A stretch of DNA of 64,000 nt from Microbacterium bovistercoris (GTDB lineage: Bacteria; Actinomycetota; Actinomycetes; Actinomycetales; Microbacteriaceae). Position 1 is the stretch's first letter. The number at the start of each line of letters is the position of its first letter. The notes under the pieces are model-generated. The model saw only the letters and a list, made by a program, of their open reading frames with translations. It did not search any database and was not told where the DNA came from. The DNA is taken from NCBI RefSeq assembly GCF_003387575.1, contig NZ_QUAB01000012.1, positions 1 to 64,000 of the forward strand. Direction: 5' to 3'. This document shows positions 1 to 7,741 of the stretch, one piece after another. The position numbers and the translations under genes were made by a program.

Positions 1-55
1 CACGCCAGATGTCGGACAGATCACCAAGATCCGTCCGACATCTGGCGTGTCGGCC
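1..55. repeat. Palindromic element, copy 1 (cut by window edge)
   Basis: Positions 1-17 and 33-49 are perfect inverted repeats around a 15-base loop. The right arm continues to 55 exactly as in the second copy at 996-1056, so the left arm probably extends upstream of the window. The two copies bracket the frameshifted DUF559-type gene. There is no T-run, so it is not an obvious classical terminator; it could be a REP-like element or a factor-independent hairpin without a tail. Confidence 0.8.
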
Positions 56-144
56 CCCGTTCTGTATTCCTCCCCAGGGACCCGGTCGGGCGGGTTGTCC
101 ACTGTTCGCGGGTTCGGCGGTCTGCGGCGGGCATCGGATGCCGG

Positions 145-986
145 ATGCTGGGCGACATGCTGGATCCGCAGACACTCATCACACGGCTCGGCGGCGTCGC
201 ACAGGGAACGCGACTGCAGGAGTTCGGCGTCAGCCGGATGCGCCTGAGCCAGGCCGTACGCCAGGGGCGCATAGAGCGGCTGCGTGCCGGTGTGTACGCC
301 ACGGCGACCGCTCCACGCGCCGAACGCGACGCCGCCCGCCACGGGGGTCGCTGACCTGCGCGTCGGCGCTGCGACGGCAGGGCGTCTGGGTGGTGTCCGG
401 GGACGGCCCGGCCCATGTCTGGGTCGGGCACCGGGGCCGCGTGCACCCCCACACCGGATGCCAGTGCGTCACTCATTACTTCCGGGGCGCATCCGCTTTC
501 GGCGTCGTCGATGTCGTCACCGCCCTGCTGCATCTGCATCGATGCGAGGGCGATGAGTCATTCTTCGCGTCGCTGGAGTCCGCGATGCGGCTGCGACTCG
601 TCGGCGCAGCCGAACGACGACGCATCCGCACCGCCCCTCCCGCCTACGCCCGCTGGCTCGTGGACTTCGCGCGCACCGATGCGGACAGCGGGTTGGAGTC
701 GCTGCTCCGTCTCAGGCTGCACCTCCTCGGCATCAGCCTGGAATGCCAGGTCGTCATCGACGGCGTCGGCAAGGTCGACTTCGTCATCGGCGGACGCCTC
801 ATCATCGAGGTCGACGGCAAGGAGAACCACGACGGCCCGACGAAGCGCCACAAGGACCTGACGCGTGATGCCGCGGCATCCGCTCGCGGCTACGAAAGCC
901 TTCGGTTCGACTACTCCCAGGTCATTCACCGCTGGGAGACCGTGCAGCCGGCGGTCCTCGCGGCGCTCGCGCGCATCCCCACGTGA
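145..986 (+). pseudogene. Frameshifted AbiEi-type N-domain / DUF559 nuclease-like protein
   Basis: Two adjacent frames make one recognisable protein of about 280 residues. The first (145-354) encodes a winged-helix N-terminus of the AbiEi_4 antitoxin type, with the motif RLRAGVYATA, and ends at TGA 352-354. The second frame continues with SLTCASALRRQGVW and ends at 986 with a DUF559 domain carrying a PD-(D/E)XK-like core, VDFVIGGRLIIEVDGKENH. The break is at a run of five G (343-347); a sixth G would restore HGGSLTCA. DUF559/AbiEi-type proteins are common, multi-copy and mostly uncharacterised in Actinobacteria; nuclease activity is inferred from the fold. The ATG at 157 is an alternative start. 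The break may be a real mutation, a phase-variable tract or a sequencing error. Confidence 0.75.
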
Positions 987-995
987 CAGATCGGG

Positions 996-1056
996 GGCCG
1001 ACACGCCAGATGTCGGACCGATTCCCACGATCCGTCCGACATCTGGCGTGTCGGCC
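996..1056. repeat. Palindromic element, copy 2
   Basis: A perfect 23-base inverted repeat (996-1018 with 1034-1056) encloses a 15-base loop. It begins ten bases after the stop of the DUF559-type gene. Arms match copy 1 at the window start over all visible positions, and most loop bases are shared. Beyond the right arm both copies also share TGTATTC at a similar distance, so the repeated unit is slightly longer than the hairpin. Confidence 0.85.
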
Positions 1057-1082
1057 TCGGAGTGTATTCGACAGCGCCCGGC

Positions 1083-1268
1083 TCAGCAGCGGCGGGCGCC
1101 CGGATTCGCGTCCTGATCGGCGTAGTGCGTGCGCCGGAACTCGCGCTCGGACATCGGCTCGCGATCCGGATGCACCGATCGCTCATGCTCCAGGTAGCAG
1201 GTGCACTTCGACCGCTCGGTCAGTCCGTTGACGTACCAGGCCAGTCTCCGCCACGCGCGACGCAGCAT
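1083..1268 (-). CDS. ybdD: YbdD/YjiX family small protein (DUF466)
   Basis: A 61-residue protein with the family pattern: aromatic/basic N-terminus (RRAWRRLAWYV), HERSVHPDREPMSEREFRR in the middle and a NPGARRC end resembling the GARCC tail of E. coli YbdD. The family is usually encoded immediately downstream of the peptide/pyruvate transporter CstA, and its members are thought to support CstA-type transporters. Here the upstream sequence holds only what looks like a CstA tail ending one base before this start codon, so this gene may be an orphan. The length is normal for the family. Confidence 0.8.
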   Translation of the reverse strand: MLRRAWRRLAWYVNGLTERSKCTCYLEHERSVHPDREPMSEREFRRTHYADQDANPGARRC

Positions 1269-1269
1269 G

Positions 1270-1424
1270 TCAGTGCCCCTGGACGGGCTTCAGGTCGGCG
1301 GGCAGCTCGTCCCACTCCTTCTCGAGCGCCTTCTCCTCCCGCGAGGCGAACAGGCCGGCCGGCGCCTAGCGCTTCGACGGCACCGCAGGCTCCTCGTCGT
1401 CGATGACCTCGGTCGAGCGAAAGG
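1270..1424 (-). pseudogene. Probable remnant of cstA 3' end
   Basis: Reading towards ybdD, an open stretch encodes APAGLFASREEKALEKEWDE followed by LPADLKPVQGH and a stop at 1270-1272, one base before the ybdD start. This resembles the C-terminal tail of actinobacterial CstA, and the position is where CstA ends in intact cstA-ybdD pairs. The same frame upstream (EVIDDEEPAVPSKR) is interrupted by TAG at 1366-1368 and then runs into the end of phoH, so the membrane part is absent. The identification rests on remembered family sequence and synteny, not on a search. Confidence 0.45.
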
Positions 1425-2783
1425 TCAGCTGAGCTCTCCGCCCTCGAGCAGGTCGGTCACGAGCGCCGCGATCGCCGATCGTTCCGAGCGGGTCAGCGTC
1501 ACGTGTCCGAACAGTTCGTGCCCCTTCAGCGTCTCGATCACCGAGGCGATGCCGTCGTGCCGGCCGACCCGCAGGTTGTCGCGCTGGCCGACATCATGCG
1601 TCAGCACGACACGGGAGTTCTGCCCCATCCGGCTGAGCACGGTCAGCAGCACGTTGCGCTCCAGCGACTGCGCCTCGTCGACGATCACGAAGGCGTCGTG
1701 CAGCGAGCGCCCGCGGATGTGCGTGAGAGGCAGCACCTCGAGCATCCCCCGCTCGATCACCTCGTCGATGACGTTGCCCGAGACGACGGAGCCGAGGGTG
1801 TCGAAGACCGCCTGGCCCCAGGGGTTCATCTTCTCCTCGCGATCGCCCGGGAGGTAGCCGAGCTCCTGCCCGCCGACCGCGAACAGCGGCCGGAAGACGA
1901 TGATCTTCTTCTGCTGCTGCCGCTCCAGCACCGCTTCGAGGCCCGCGCACAGGGCGAGCGCGGACTTGCCGGTGCCGGCTCGACCGCCGAGCGAGACGAT
2001 GCCGACCTCGGGGTCGAGCAGCAGGTCGATCGCGATGCGCTGCTCGGCGGAGCGGCCGTGCATCCCGAAGATCTCGCGGTCGCCGCGCACCAGCCGGTAC
2101 TCGCCGTCGCCGGTCACGCGCCCGAGCGCCGATCCGCGCTCGGAGTGGATGATCAGCCCGGTGTTCACCGGAACTCCGCGGACGTCCTCGCTGAGACCGA
2201 TCTCGCTCTCGTAGAGGTCGCTCATCTCGTCTCCGGAGAGGTCGACGTTCGCGATACCGGTCCACCCGGAGTCGACGGCCTGCTCGGCGAGGTACTCCTC
2301 GGCGCTCAGTCCGAGCGACGCCGCCTTCACCCGCATCGGAAGATCCTTCGACACGATCGTGACGTCCTGGCCGTCCTGCGCGAGCTGTGCGGCGATGGCG
2401 AGGATCCGGCTGTCGTTGTCGGTGAGCCGGATGCCGGCGGGCAGCACCGAGAGGTCGGCGTGGCCGAGCTCGACCCGCAGTGTGCCGCCGTCGCCGACCT
2501 CCACGGGGAAGTCCAGGCGGCCGTGCTCGACGCGCAGCTCGTCGAGGTGTCGCAGGGCGCGGCGGGCGAAGTAGCCCAGCTCCGGATCGTGCCTCTTGGC
2601 CTCGAGCTCGGTGATGACGACGACCGGCAGAACGATCGAGTGCTCCGCGAAGCGGAACAGCGCCTGCGGGTCGCTGAGCAGCACCGAAGTGTCGAGCACG
2701 TAGGTGCGGAGGGCGGTGTGCTCGTCCTGCGTGCGGGCTGTGGCCCGGCGGGTGGACTGCTGCGGCGCGGTACGTGTGGTCAC
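1425..2783 (-). CDS. phoH: PhoH family protein with N-terminal PIN domain (PhoH2-like)
   Basis: This 452-residue protein joins a PIN RNase domain (about residues 27-160, acidic motif YVLDTSVLL near the start) to a PhoH ATPase domain. Walker A is GGRAGTGKS at residue 266 and Walker B is VIVDEAQ at about 366. PIN-PhoH proteins act as ATP-dependent RNA-unwinding ribonucleases in characterised actinobacterial members, so a role in RNA turnover is likely. The chosen start is GTG at 2781-2783, preceded by GGGGGA seven bases upstream. A reading frame continues further upstream but is the shadow of the neighbouring aminotransferase. The gene ends against the putative cstA remnant. Confidence 0.92.
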   Translation of the reverse strand: MTTRTAPQQSTRRATARTQDEHTALRTYVLDTSVLLSDPQALFRFAEHSIVLPVVVITELEAKRHDPELGYFARRALRHLDELRVEHGRLDFPVEVGDGGTLRVELGHADLSVLPAGIRLTDNDSRILAIAAQLAQDGQDVTIVSKDLPMRVKAASLGLSAEEYLAEQAVDSGWTGIANVDLSGDEMSDLYESEIGLSEDVRGVPVNTGLIIHSERGSALGRVTGDGEYRLVRGDREIFGMHGRSAEQRIAIDLLLDPEVGIVSLGGRAGTGKSALALCAGLEAVLERQQQKKIIVFRPLFAVGGQELGYLPGDREEKMNPWGQAVFDTLGSVVSGNVIDEVIERGMLEVLPLTHIRGRSLHDAFVIVDEAQSLERNVLLTVLSRMGQNSRVVLTHDVGQRDNLRVGRHDGIASVIETLKGHELFGHVTLTRSERSAIAALVTDLLEGGELS

Positions 2784-2953
2784 GATCGATCCCCCGTTCC
2801 GGGCTGAACCCGGCTCTGCTGCGAGTCGACCAGGGGCCACGAGTCGCTGACCTTGTGGCCGACCCGATCGGACGAGGTGCCCGATGGCAGTACCGTACGT
2901 CTCGCGCCGTGTCGCTCCGGTGCACGACACGCGATCGGATCGCGACGCGGAGC

Positions 2954-4069
2954 TTAACGGGAGGCGAACGCGGCGATCGCCTCGCCGAACAGCTCTATCG
3001 TCGCCGCGTCGGTGCCCGCGTGCGCGGCGACCCGCACCGCGCCCCCGCGTGCGGTCGCCGCGACCCCGGCATCCGTCAGCGCCTTCGACAGGCCGTCGGC
3101 GTCGTCCGGGGCCAGCGACACGATTCCGGCGCGCCGCCCGCGCTCGCGCGGCGACGCGACGGGGATCCCGTGCTCGTCGGCGAGGGAGATGATCCGGTCT
3201 GTGTGCTCCGCGATGCGCGTCTCGATCGCGGGGACTCCCGCGTCGCGGGTCTCCTCCGCGCCGGCCGCGAGGCGCACGGCGGCGAGGTGGTCGGGCTGGC
3301 TCACCGTGAACGCACGCGCGGATGCCGCGGGGGCGGGCAGCTCGTCGACGAAGAGACCGTTCGAGGTCGTGCCCGCGATGCCGCTGAGCACCGGACGGAT
3401 GCGGGCACGCGCCCGCTCCGAGTAGCGCGCGAAGCCGGTGCCCCGGCCGGCGCGCAGCCACTTGTAACCATGCCCTGCGATGACGTCCGCGACCGACCAG
3501 TCGACGTCGACGACGCCGAAGGACTGCACGGCGTCGACGATCAGCAGCCGGTCGGGTCCGATCAGCTCCCGCAGCGCGGCGAGGTCGGCGCGGTATCCGG
3601 TGCGGAAGTCCACATGACTCACGGCGACGGCGGTCACGTCGTCGCTGAGCGCCTCGGCGACGGCATCCGTCGTGACGAGCCCGCCGGGAGGGGTGATCCA
3701 GCGCGGGGTCAGCGCGCCGTGCGAGGCCTGCACCGCACGCTCGGCGGTGAGGCTCACGCTGGGGAACTCCGCCGTCGATGCGATCACCGTGCCGGACATG
3801 CCGTACAGCGCCTGGGCGAGTCCGTGCGTGGAGGACTCCTGCAGCACGACCTCGTCGGATGCCGCACCGAGCAGATCCGCGATGATCTCCGCGGCGCGCG
3901 CGGCGCGCGCGAACACCGGCGCGTGCGCGGCGGGATCCGCCTGCGCGAGCTGATCCAGCGCCCACACGCTCTCGGCCCGCACCACCGGGGAGATCGGTCC
4001 GAACGCCGCCCAGTTCAGGTATCCGGGTTCGCCGTCGAAGGATGCCACGTACTCGTCGAAAGCGCTCAT
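2954..4069 (-). CDS. Class V aminotransferase-fold PLP enzyme
   Basis: A 371-residue fold-type I PLP enzyme related to cysteine desulfurases and kynureninase-like aminotransferases. The cofactor lysine is K203 in [10 protein letters not shown], preceded by the pyridine-binding aspartate in LLIVDAVQS (D179) and by SHVDFRTG near 151-158. The small C-terminal domain ends in [13 protein letters not shown]. No cysteine occupies the usual desulfurase catalytic loop that I can identify, so the substrate is unknown. It stands alone, 170 bases upstream of phoH on the same strand and behind a long palindromic repeat. Confidence 0.85.
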   Translation of the reverse strand: MSAFDEYVASFDGEPGYLNWAAFGPISPVVRAESVWALDQLAQADPAAHAPVFARAARAAEIIADLLGAASDEVVLQESSTHGLAQALYGMSGTVIASTAEFPSVSLTAERAVQASHGALTPRWITPPGGLVTTDAVAEALSDDVTAVAVSHVDFRTGYRADLAALRELIGPDRLLIVDAVQSFGVVDVDWSVADVIAGHGYKWLRAGRGTGFARYSERARARIRPVLSGIAGTTSNGLFVDELPAPAASARAFTVSQPDHLAAVRLAAGAEETRDAGVPAIETRIAEHTDRIISLADEHGIPVASPRERGRRAGIVSLAPDDADGLSKALTDAGVAATARGGAVRVAAHAGTDAATIELFGEAIAAFASR

Positions 4070-4094
4070 CGTCTCAGTCTGGCACCCGACGCAC

Positions 4095-4231
4095 GCCCTT
4101 CGTCTCGTCGCTGCGCTCCTCGCTCAGGGTCCGGGAGCCGTCGCTGCGCTCCTCGCTCAGGGTCCGAGAGGATCGCGGACCGCGTCGGGCATGCCTCCGG
4201 GTCCTGAGCGAGCGCAGCGAGACGAAGGGCG
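4095..4231. repeat. Palindromic repeat cluster between convergent-facing tails
   Basis: The outer arms CGCCCTTCGTCTCG (from 4095) and CGAGACGAAGGGCG (to 4231) are inverted. Between them are two direct copies of TCGCTGCGCTCCTCGCTCAG (about 4107 and 4140). It fills the gap between the start of the aminotransferase gene and the stop of uppS, both on the minus strand. The same family recurs at 30712, 53729 and 63473. A transcript leaving uppS could fold here. Confidence 0.75.
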
Positions 4232-4248
4232 CCCGACGCGCGCGGAGG

Positions 4249-5031
4249 TCAGCGCCCGAAGCGACGATCCCGATCCGCGAAGTCGCGGATCGCCCGCAGG
4301 AAGTCGACGCGGCGCAGGTCGGGGCCGAGCGCCTCGACGAAGTAGAACTCGCTGTGCGCACTCTGCCAGAGCAGGAAGTCGCTGAGCCGCTGCTCACCGC
4401 TGGTGCGGATCACGAGATCCGGGTCCGGCTGGCCGCCGGTGTACAGGTGCTCGCCGATCATCTCGGGCGTGAGCTGCTCGGCGAGGTCCTCGAGGGTGCC
4501 GCCGGATGCCTCGTGCTGGGAGATGATGCTGCGCACCGCGTCGACGATCTCGTTGCGCCCGCCGTAGCCGACGGCGAGGTTGACGTGCAGACCCTTGTTG
4601 TCCTTGGTGCGCTCCTGCGCCTCGGCGAGCACGCGCGCCAGTTCCGGGGGCAGGATGTCGGCGCGGCCGACGTGCTGCACCCGCCAGTCCTTCTCGCGCG
4701 AGAGCGAGTCCGCCAACTCGGCGATGATCTCGATGAGGTCGTCGATCTCCTGGGAGTCGCGCTTGATCAGGTTGTCGCTGGAGAGCAGGTAGAGCGAGAC
4801 GACCTTGATGCCGAGCTCGTCGCACCAGCCGAGGAACTCGCGCATCTTCGCGGCGCCGGCACGATGCCCGTGGGCGACGGAGCCGTAGCCCAGCTGCCGG
4901 GCCCACCGTCGGTTGCCGTCGATCATCATGGCGACGTGGTGCGGAACGGATGCCGCATCCAGCTGCCTGCGCAGCCGGTTGCCGTACAGCCGGTAGAGGG
5001 GTCCCCGACCATCACTCGTGCGTGCGTTCAC
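4249..5031 (-). CDS. uppS: Isoprenyl transferase (cis-prenyltransferase, UppS family)
   Basis: A 260-residue cis-prenyltransferase condensing isopentenyl diphosphate onto an allylic diphosphate to make the lipid carrier for peptidoglycan and other envelope polymers. The catalytic aspartate lies in MMIDGNRRWAR (D38), followed by HGHRAGA, and the C-terminal RTSGEQRLSDF motif binds the substrate diphosphate. Actinobacteria often carry two such enzymes with different chain lengths (short Z-farnesyl and long decaprenyl or undecaprenyl types); sequence reading alone does not settle which this is. Confidence 0.93.
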   Translation of the reverse strand: MNARTSDGRGPLYRLYGNRLRRQLDAASVPHHVAMMIDGNRRWARQLGYGSVAHGHRAGAAKMREFLGWCDELGIKVVSLYLLSSDNLIKRDSQEIDDLIEIIAELADSLSREKDWRVQHVGRADILPPELARVLAEAQERTKDNKGLHVNLAVGYGGRNEIVDAVRSIISQHEASGGTLEDLAEQLTPEMIGEHLYTGGQPDPDLVIRTSGEQRLSDFLLWQSAHSEFYFVEALGPDLRRVDFLRAIRDFADRDRRFGR

Positions 5032-5109
5032 GGCTCAACGCTACCGCCGTCGGCTGTGAGCTCCGATCATGTACCGCGCACGGCATACGGCGGAGCCTAG
5101 AGTGAGCAC

Positions 5110-5844
5110 GTGAGCACCCGATCCTCTGAGCACGGCGACGTCCCGCAGCTTCCTCTGCTGGCCGAGGCCGAACAGGACGCCGCCGTCGAGATCAAGCCGA
5201 CCTGGCGCGGCTGGATCCACGCCGCGACGTTCCCCATCACGATCGCGGCCGGGATCGTGCTGATCGTGCTCGCCCAGGGCGCACCCGCGAAGTGGGCCGC
5301 CGCGGTGTTCATGGCGACGTCGATGCTGCTGTTCGGCAACTCCGCGCTGTACCACCGGTTCAACTGGGGCCCGAAGACCAAGATGGTGCTCAAGCGCATC
5401 GACCACGCCAACATCCTGCTGCTGATCGCCGGCACCTACACCCCGCTCGCCGTACTGGCGCTCCCGCCGCAGAAGGGCACCCTGCTGCTCTTCCTCGTCT
5501 GGGGCGGCGCGATCCTCGGCATCCTGTTCCGGGTGTTCTGGATCAACGCGCCGCGCTGGCTGTACGTCGCGCTGTACCTGCTGCTGGGCTGGGCCGCGGT
5601 GATGTACATGGTCGACCTGGTGCAGGCGAATGTCGCGATGATGGTGCTGGTCTGCGTCGGGGGCCTGCTGTACACGGCGGGCGCCGTCGTCTACGCCATG
5701 AAGAAGCCGAACCCGTGGCCCGGCCACTTCGGGTTCCACGAGATCTTCCATGTCTGCACCGTGCTGGCGTTCCTGTGCCACTGGACGGCCTGCCTGCTCA
5801 TCTCGCTGCAGCCGTACTCTCCGTCGCTCGGCCTGCCCGCCTGA
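5110..5844 (+). CDS. trhA: Hemolysin III / TrhA family membrane protein (PAQR fold)
   Basis: A 244-residue integral membrane protein with about seven hydrophobic segments. Hallmarks of the hemolysin III/PAQR family are FGNSALYHRF, RIDHANILLLIAGTYTP, and the distal histidines FGFHEIFHVCTVLAF...H. Family members are implicated in membrane-lipid and fluidity homeostasis; the haemolysin label is historical. The start is GTG at 5110. luxS follows 39 bases downstream on the same strand, but luxS has its own strong ribosome site. Confidence 0.9.
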   Translation: MSTRSSEHGDVPQLPLLAEAEQDAAVEIKPTWRGWIHAATFPITIAAGIVLIVLAQGAPAKWAAAVFMATSMLLFGNSALYHRFNWGPKTKMVLKRIDHANILLLIAGTYTPLAVLALPPQKGTLLLFLVWGGAILGILFRVFWINAPRWLYVALYLLLGWAAVMYMVDLVQANVAMMVLVCVGGLLYTAGAVVYAMKKPNPWPGHFGFHEIFHVCTVLAFLCHWTACLLISLQPYSPSLGLPA

Positions 5845-5883
5845 CTCGGTACGATCGGAAGCCCGAGCCGAAGGAGCACACCC

Positions 5884-6357
5884 ATGGCCGAAGTCGAGAG
5901 CTTCACGCTGGACCACACCGCCGTCAAGGCGCCCTACGTACGGCTGATCTCGGTCGAGCGCGGTCCGCGCGGCGACGCGATCTCGAACTTCGACGTGCGC
6001 TTCGTGCAGCCGAACGAGGGCGAGATCCCCACCGCCGGCCTGCACACGATCGAGCACCTGATCGCCGCGCAGCTCCGCGACCACCTCGACGGAGTGATCG
6101 ACATCTCACCGTTCGGATGCCGCACCGGGTTCCATCTGATCGTCTGGGGCGAGCCGGCGGTCGTGGACGTCGTCGCCGGCATCCGGGAGAGCCTGCGGTT
6201 CATCGCCGAGCAGGCGGAGTGGGCCGACGTGCCCGGGGTCTCGGCCGTGGAGTGCGGGAACTACCGCGACCACAGCCTGCACAGCGCCAGGGAGTGGTCG
6301 AAGGCCATCCTGGATGCGGGAATCAGCCTGGACGCGTTCGAGCGCGTCGGGGTCTGA
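5884..6357 (+). CDS. luxS: S-ribosylhomocysteine lyase LuxS
   Basis: A 157-residue enzyme cleaving S-ribosylhomocysteine to homocysteine and DPD, the precursor of autoinducer 2, in the activated methyl cycle. Metal ligands are visible as H54 and H58 in HTIEHL and C124 in ECGNYRDHS; the catalytic cysteine is C79 in [16 protein letters not shown] lies upstream of the ATG. No pfs (MTA/SAH nucleosidase) gene is in the window. Whether AI-2 is used for signalling here cannot be read from sequence. Confidence 0.97.
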   Translation: MAEVESFTLDHTAVKAPYVRLISVERGPRGDAISNFDVRFVQPNEGEIPTAGLHTIEHLIAAQLRDHLDGVIDISPFGCRTGFHLIVWGEPAVVDVVAGIRESLRFIAEQAEWADVPGVSAVECGNYRDHSLHSAREWSKAILDAGISLDAFERVGV

Positions 6358-6358
6358 G

Positions 6359-6598
6359 TCAGGCGTCCTTCTCGTCGTCCTTCTCGCGGAGCGCGGCCTC
6401 TTCGGCATCGAGCTCCTCACGGACCTCTTCGCGGTAGCGGACGCGGCGGATGCGGCGGTTCATGTCCCAGATCAGCAGGATCACGGCCACCACCAGCACC
6501 ACCACGATCGCGAAGCCCACGAAACCCGGGGTCACCAGGTTGGGGTCGACCGTCGACGTGGGCGTCGGCATCGGGGTCTGATCCGCGAACGGGAGCAT
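6359..6598 (-). CDS. Small single-pass membrane protein, unknown function
   Basis: About 79 residues with one transmembrane helix (GFVGFAIVVVLVVAVILLIW) after a short Pro/Thr-rich exterior-like segment, then a basic stretch (NRRIRRVRYREE) and an acidic tail. By the positive-inside rule the charged tail is cytoplasmic. I chose the ATG at 6596-6598 because AAAGG sits eight bases upstream; an upstream ATG at 6611-6613 is possible. Its stop is one base from the luxS stop, so the two genes converge tightly. I do not recognise a named family. Confidence 0.7.
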   Translation of the reverse strand: MLPFADQTPMPTPTSTVDPNLVTPGFVGFAIVVVLVVAVILLIWDMNRRIRRVRYREEVREELDAEEAALREKDDEKDA

Positions 6599-6665
6599 GT
6601 GTGCGCCTTTCATAGGCAGGTCGAATAGCCTGTAGGTACCAGCCTAACGACGCCGCAGGAGAGCC

Positions 6666-7052
6666 GTGACCACCGCCCAGGAACTCGACGAGCGCTACGG
6701 CCGAACCCGGAAGCGCCGGCTGCCGTGGATCATCGCCGGAGCCGTCGCCGTGCTGCTGGTCGGCGCGTTCGGCTGGATGATCGTGGCGAACGAGATGAAC
6801 ACGGTCGGGGCCGACGATCTGGGCTTCGAGCTCACCGACGAGCACACCGTCACGGTGCACTACCAGATCACCCCGCCGCGCGGTCAGGACGTGATCTGCG
6901 TGGTCGAGGCTCTCGACGAGGAGTTCGGAATCGTGGGCTGGAAGGTCGTCGAGATCCCGGCGATCGAGAAGCACTCGGAGGCGATCACGACCGTCGTCCC
7001 CACCGTCGCGCAGGCCACGACCGGTTTGGTGAACTCCTGCAGGGTCGCCTAG
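6666..7052 (+). CDS. DUF4307 domain-containing membrane protein
   Basis: A 128-residue protein with a basic N-terminus (RTRKRRLPW), one transmembrane segment (about residues 20-42) and an extracytoplasmic domain with VTVHYQITPP and a conserved ICVVEALDEEF motif. This matches DUF4307, an actinobacterial family of unknown function often found just upstream of greA, as here. The GTG start at 6666 follows CAGGAGAG. A strong hairpin at 7071 separates it from greA. Confidence 0.85.
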   Translation: MTTAQELDERYGRTRKRRLPWIIAGAVAVLLVGAFGWMIVANEMNTVGADDLGFELTDEHTVTVHYQITPPRGQDVICVVEALDEEFGIVGWKVVEIPAIEKHSEAITTVVPTVAQATTGLVNSCRVA

Positions 7053-7070
7053 ACTCGGTGCCAGACAACC

Positions 7071-7096
7071 GACGCCCCGGCCCGTGCCGGGGCGTC
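7071..7096 (+). terminator. Rho-independent-like hairpin after the DUF4307 gene
   Basis: A perfect ten-base-pair stem (GACGCCCCGG with CCGGGGCGTC) and six-base loop begins 18 bases after the stop codon and is followed by TTGG. It is GC-rich with only a short T-stretch, as is common in actinobacterial terminators. It lies in the leader of greA, so attenuation or a separate greA promoter downstream is also possible. Confidence 0.7.
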
Positions 7097-7165
7097 TTGG
7101 CATATCCCCCGGCCCCATCGGGCCGCACCATGCCCCCGCAAGGGGCCCGAACGAAGGAGCACGCT

Positions 7166-7654
7166 GTGTCCGCAGACACCCAGGTGCCGTTCCTGACCCA
7201 GGAGGCCTACGACCGGCTCGTCGCCGAGCTCGAGCACCTCTCCACCACCGGCCGTGACGAGATCGCGAAGCGCATCGAAGCGGCACGCGAAGAGGGCGAC
7301 CTCAAGGAGAACGGCGGCTACCACGCCGCCAAGGACGAGCAGGGCAAGCAGGAGGCCCGCATCCGCACGCTCGAGCAGCTGCTGAAGACCGCCAAGGTCG
7401 GCGAGGCACCCGCGAGCCGCGGCATCGTCGAGCCCGGAACCGTCGTCACCGCCGTCGTGGCGGGCGGCGAGGAGACCTTCCTGCTCGGCAGCCGCGAGAT
7501 CGCCGGCGGCACCGACCTCGATGTCTACAGCGAGGCCAGCCCGCTCGGCAAGGCCATCATCGGACTCAAGGTCGGCGACAAGACCAGCTACGAGGCGCCC
7601 AACGGCCGCGCGATCTCGGTCGAGGTCACCGGTGTGGAGACCTTCACCGGCTGA
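7166..7654 (+). CDS. greA: Transcription elongation factor GreA
   Basis: A 162-residue GreA: an N-terminal antiparallel coiled coil (residues about 10-80) with the acidic tip in AREEGDLKENGGYHAAKDEQ, then a C-terminal FKBP-like domain ending GRAISVEVTGVETF. It enters the RNA polymerase secondary channel and stimulates cleavage of backtracked transcripts. The GTG start at 7166 has GAAGGAG nine bases upstream. Confidence 0.96.
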   Translation: MSADTQVPFLTQEAYDRLVAELEHLSTTGRDEIAKRIEAAREEGDLKENGGYHAAKDEQGKQEARIRTLEQLLKTAKVGEAPASRGIVEPGTVVTAVVAGGEETFLLGSREIAGGTDLDVYSEASPLGKAIIGLKVGDKTSYEAPNGRAISVEVTGVETFTG

Positions 7655-7664
7655 GGTCCGGAAC

Positions 7665-7711
7665 ACGCGGACGGCGGGATGCTCCTTCGAGGCGCATCCC
7701 GCCGTTCGCGT
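7665..7711. terminator. Bidirectional terminator between greA and ilvA
   Basis: A long stem pairs 7665-7682 with 7694-7711 (core ACGGCGGGATGC with GCATCCCGCCGT, one mismatch further out) around an eleven-base loop. It sits between convergent genes, ten bases after the greA stop and 30 before the ilvA stop, so it can serve both. Confidence 0.75.
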
Positions 7712-7741
7712 CTGTCGGCCCCGTACGGATGGGGCTGCGGG

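Noticed and set aside
9..144. In-frame extension of the DUF559 reading frame upstream to position 9
   Set aside because: The residues before the conserved part are Arg/Gly/Pro-rich and cover the palindrome; the true N-terminus is in another frame starting at 145.
1503..2807. Long plus-strand reading frames opposite phoH and other genes (also opposite ndh, eno, hisS, mfd)
   Set aside because: High GC keeps antisense frames open; these encode His/Arg/Asp-rich sequence without family motifs or ribosome sites.
2784..3965. Long minus-strand frame extending phoH to about 846 codons
   Set aside because: It lies over the aminotransferase gene in another frame and reads as Arg/Gly-rich shadow sequence; phoH starts at the GTG with a ribosome site.
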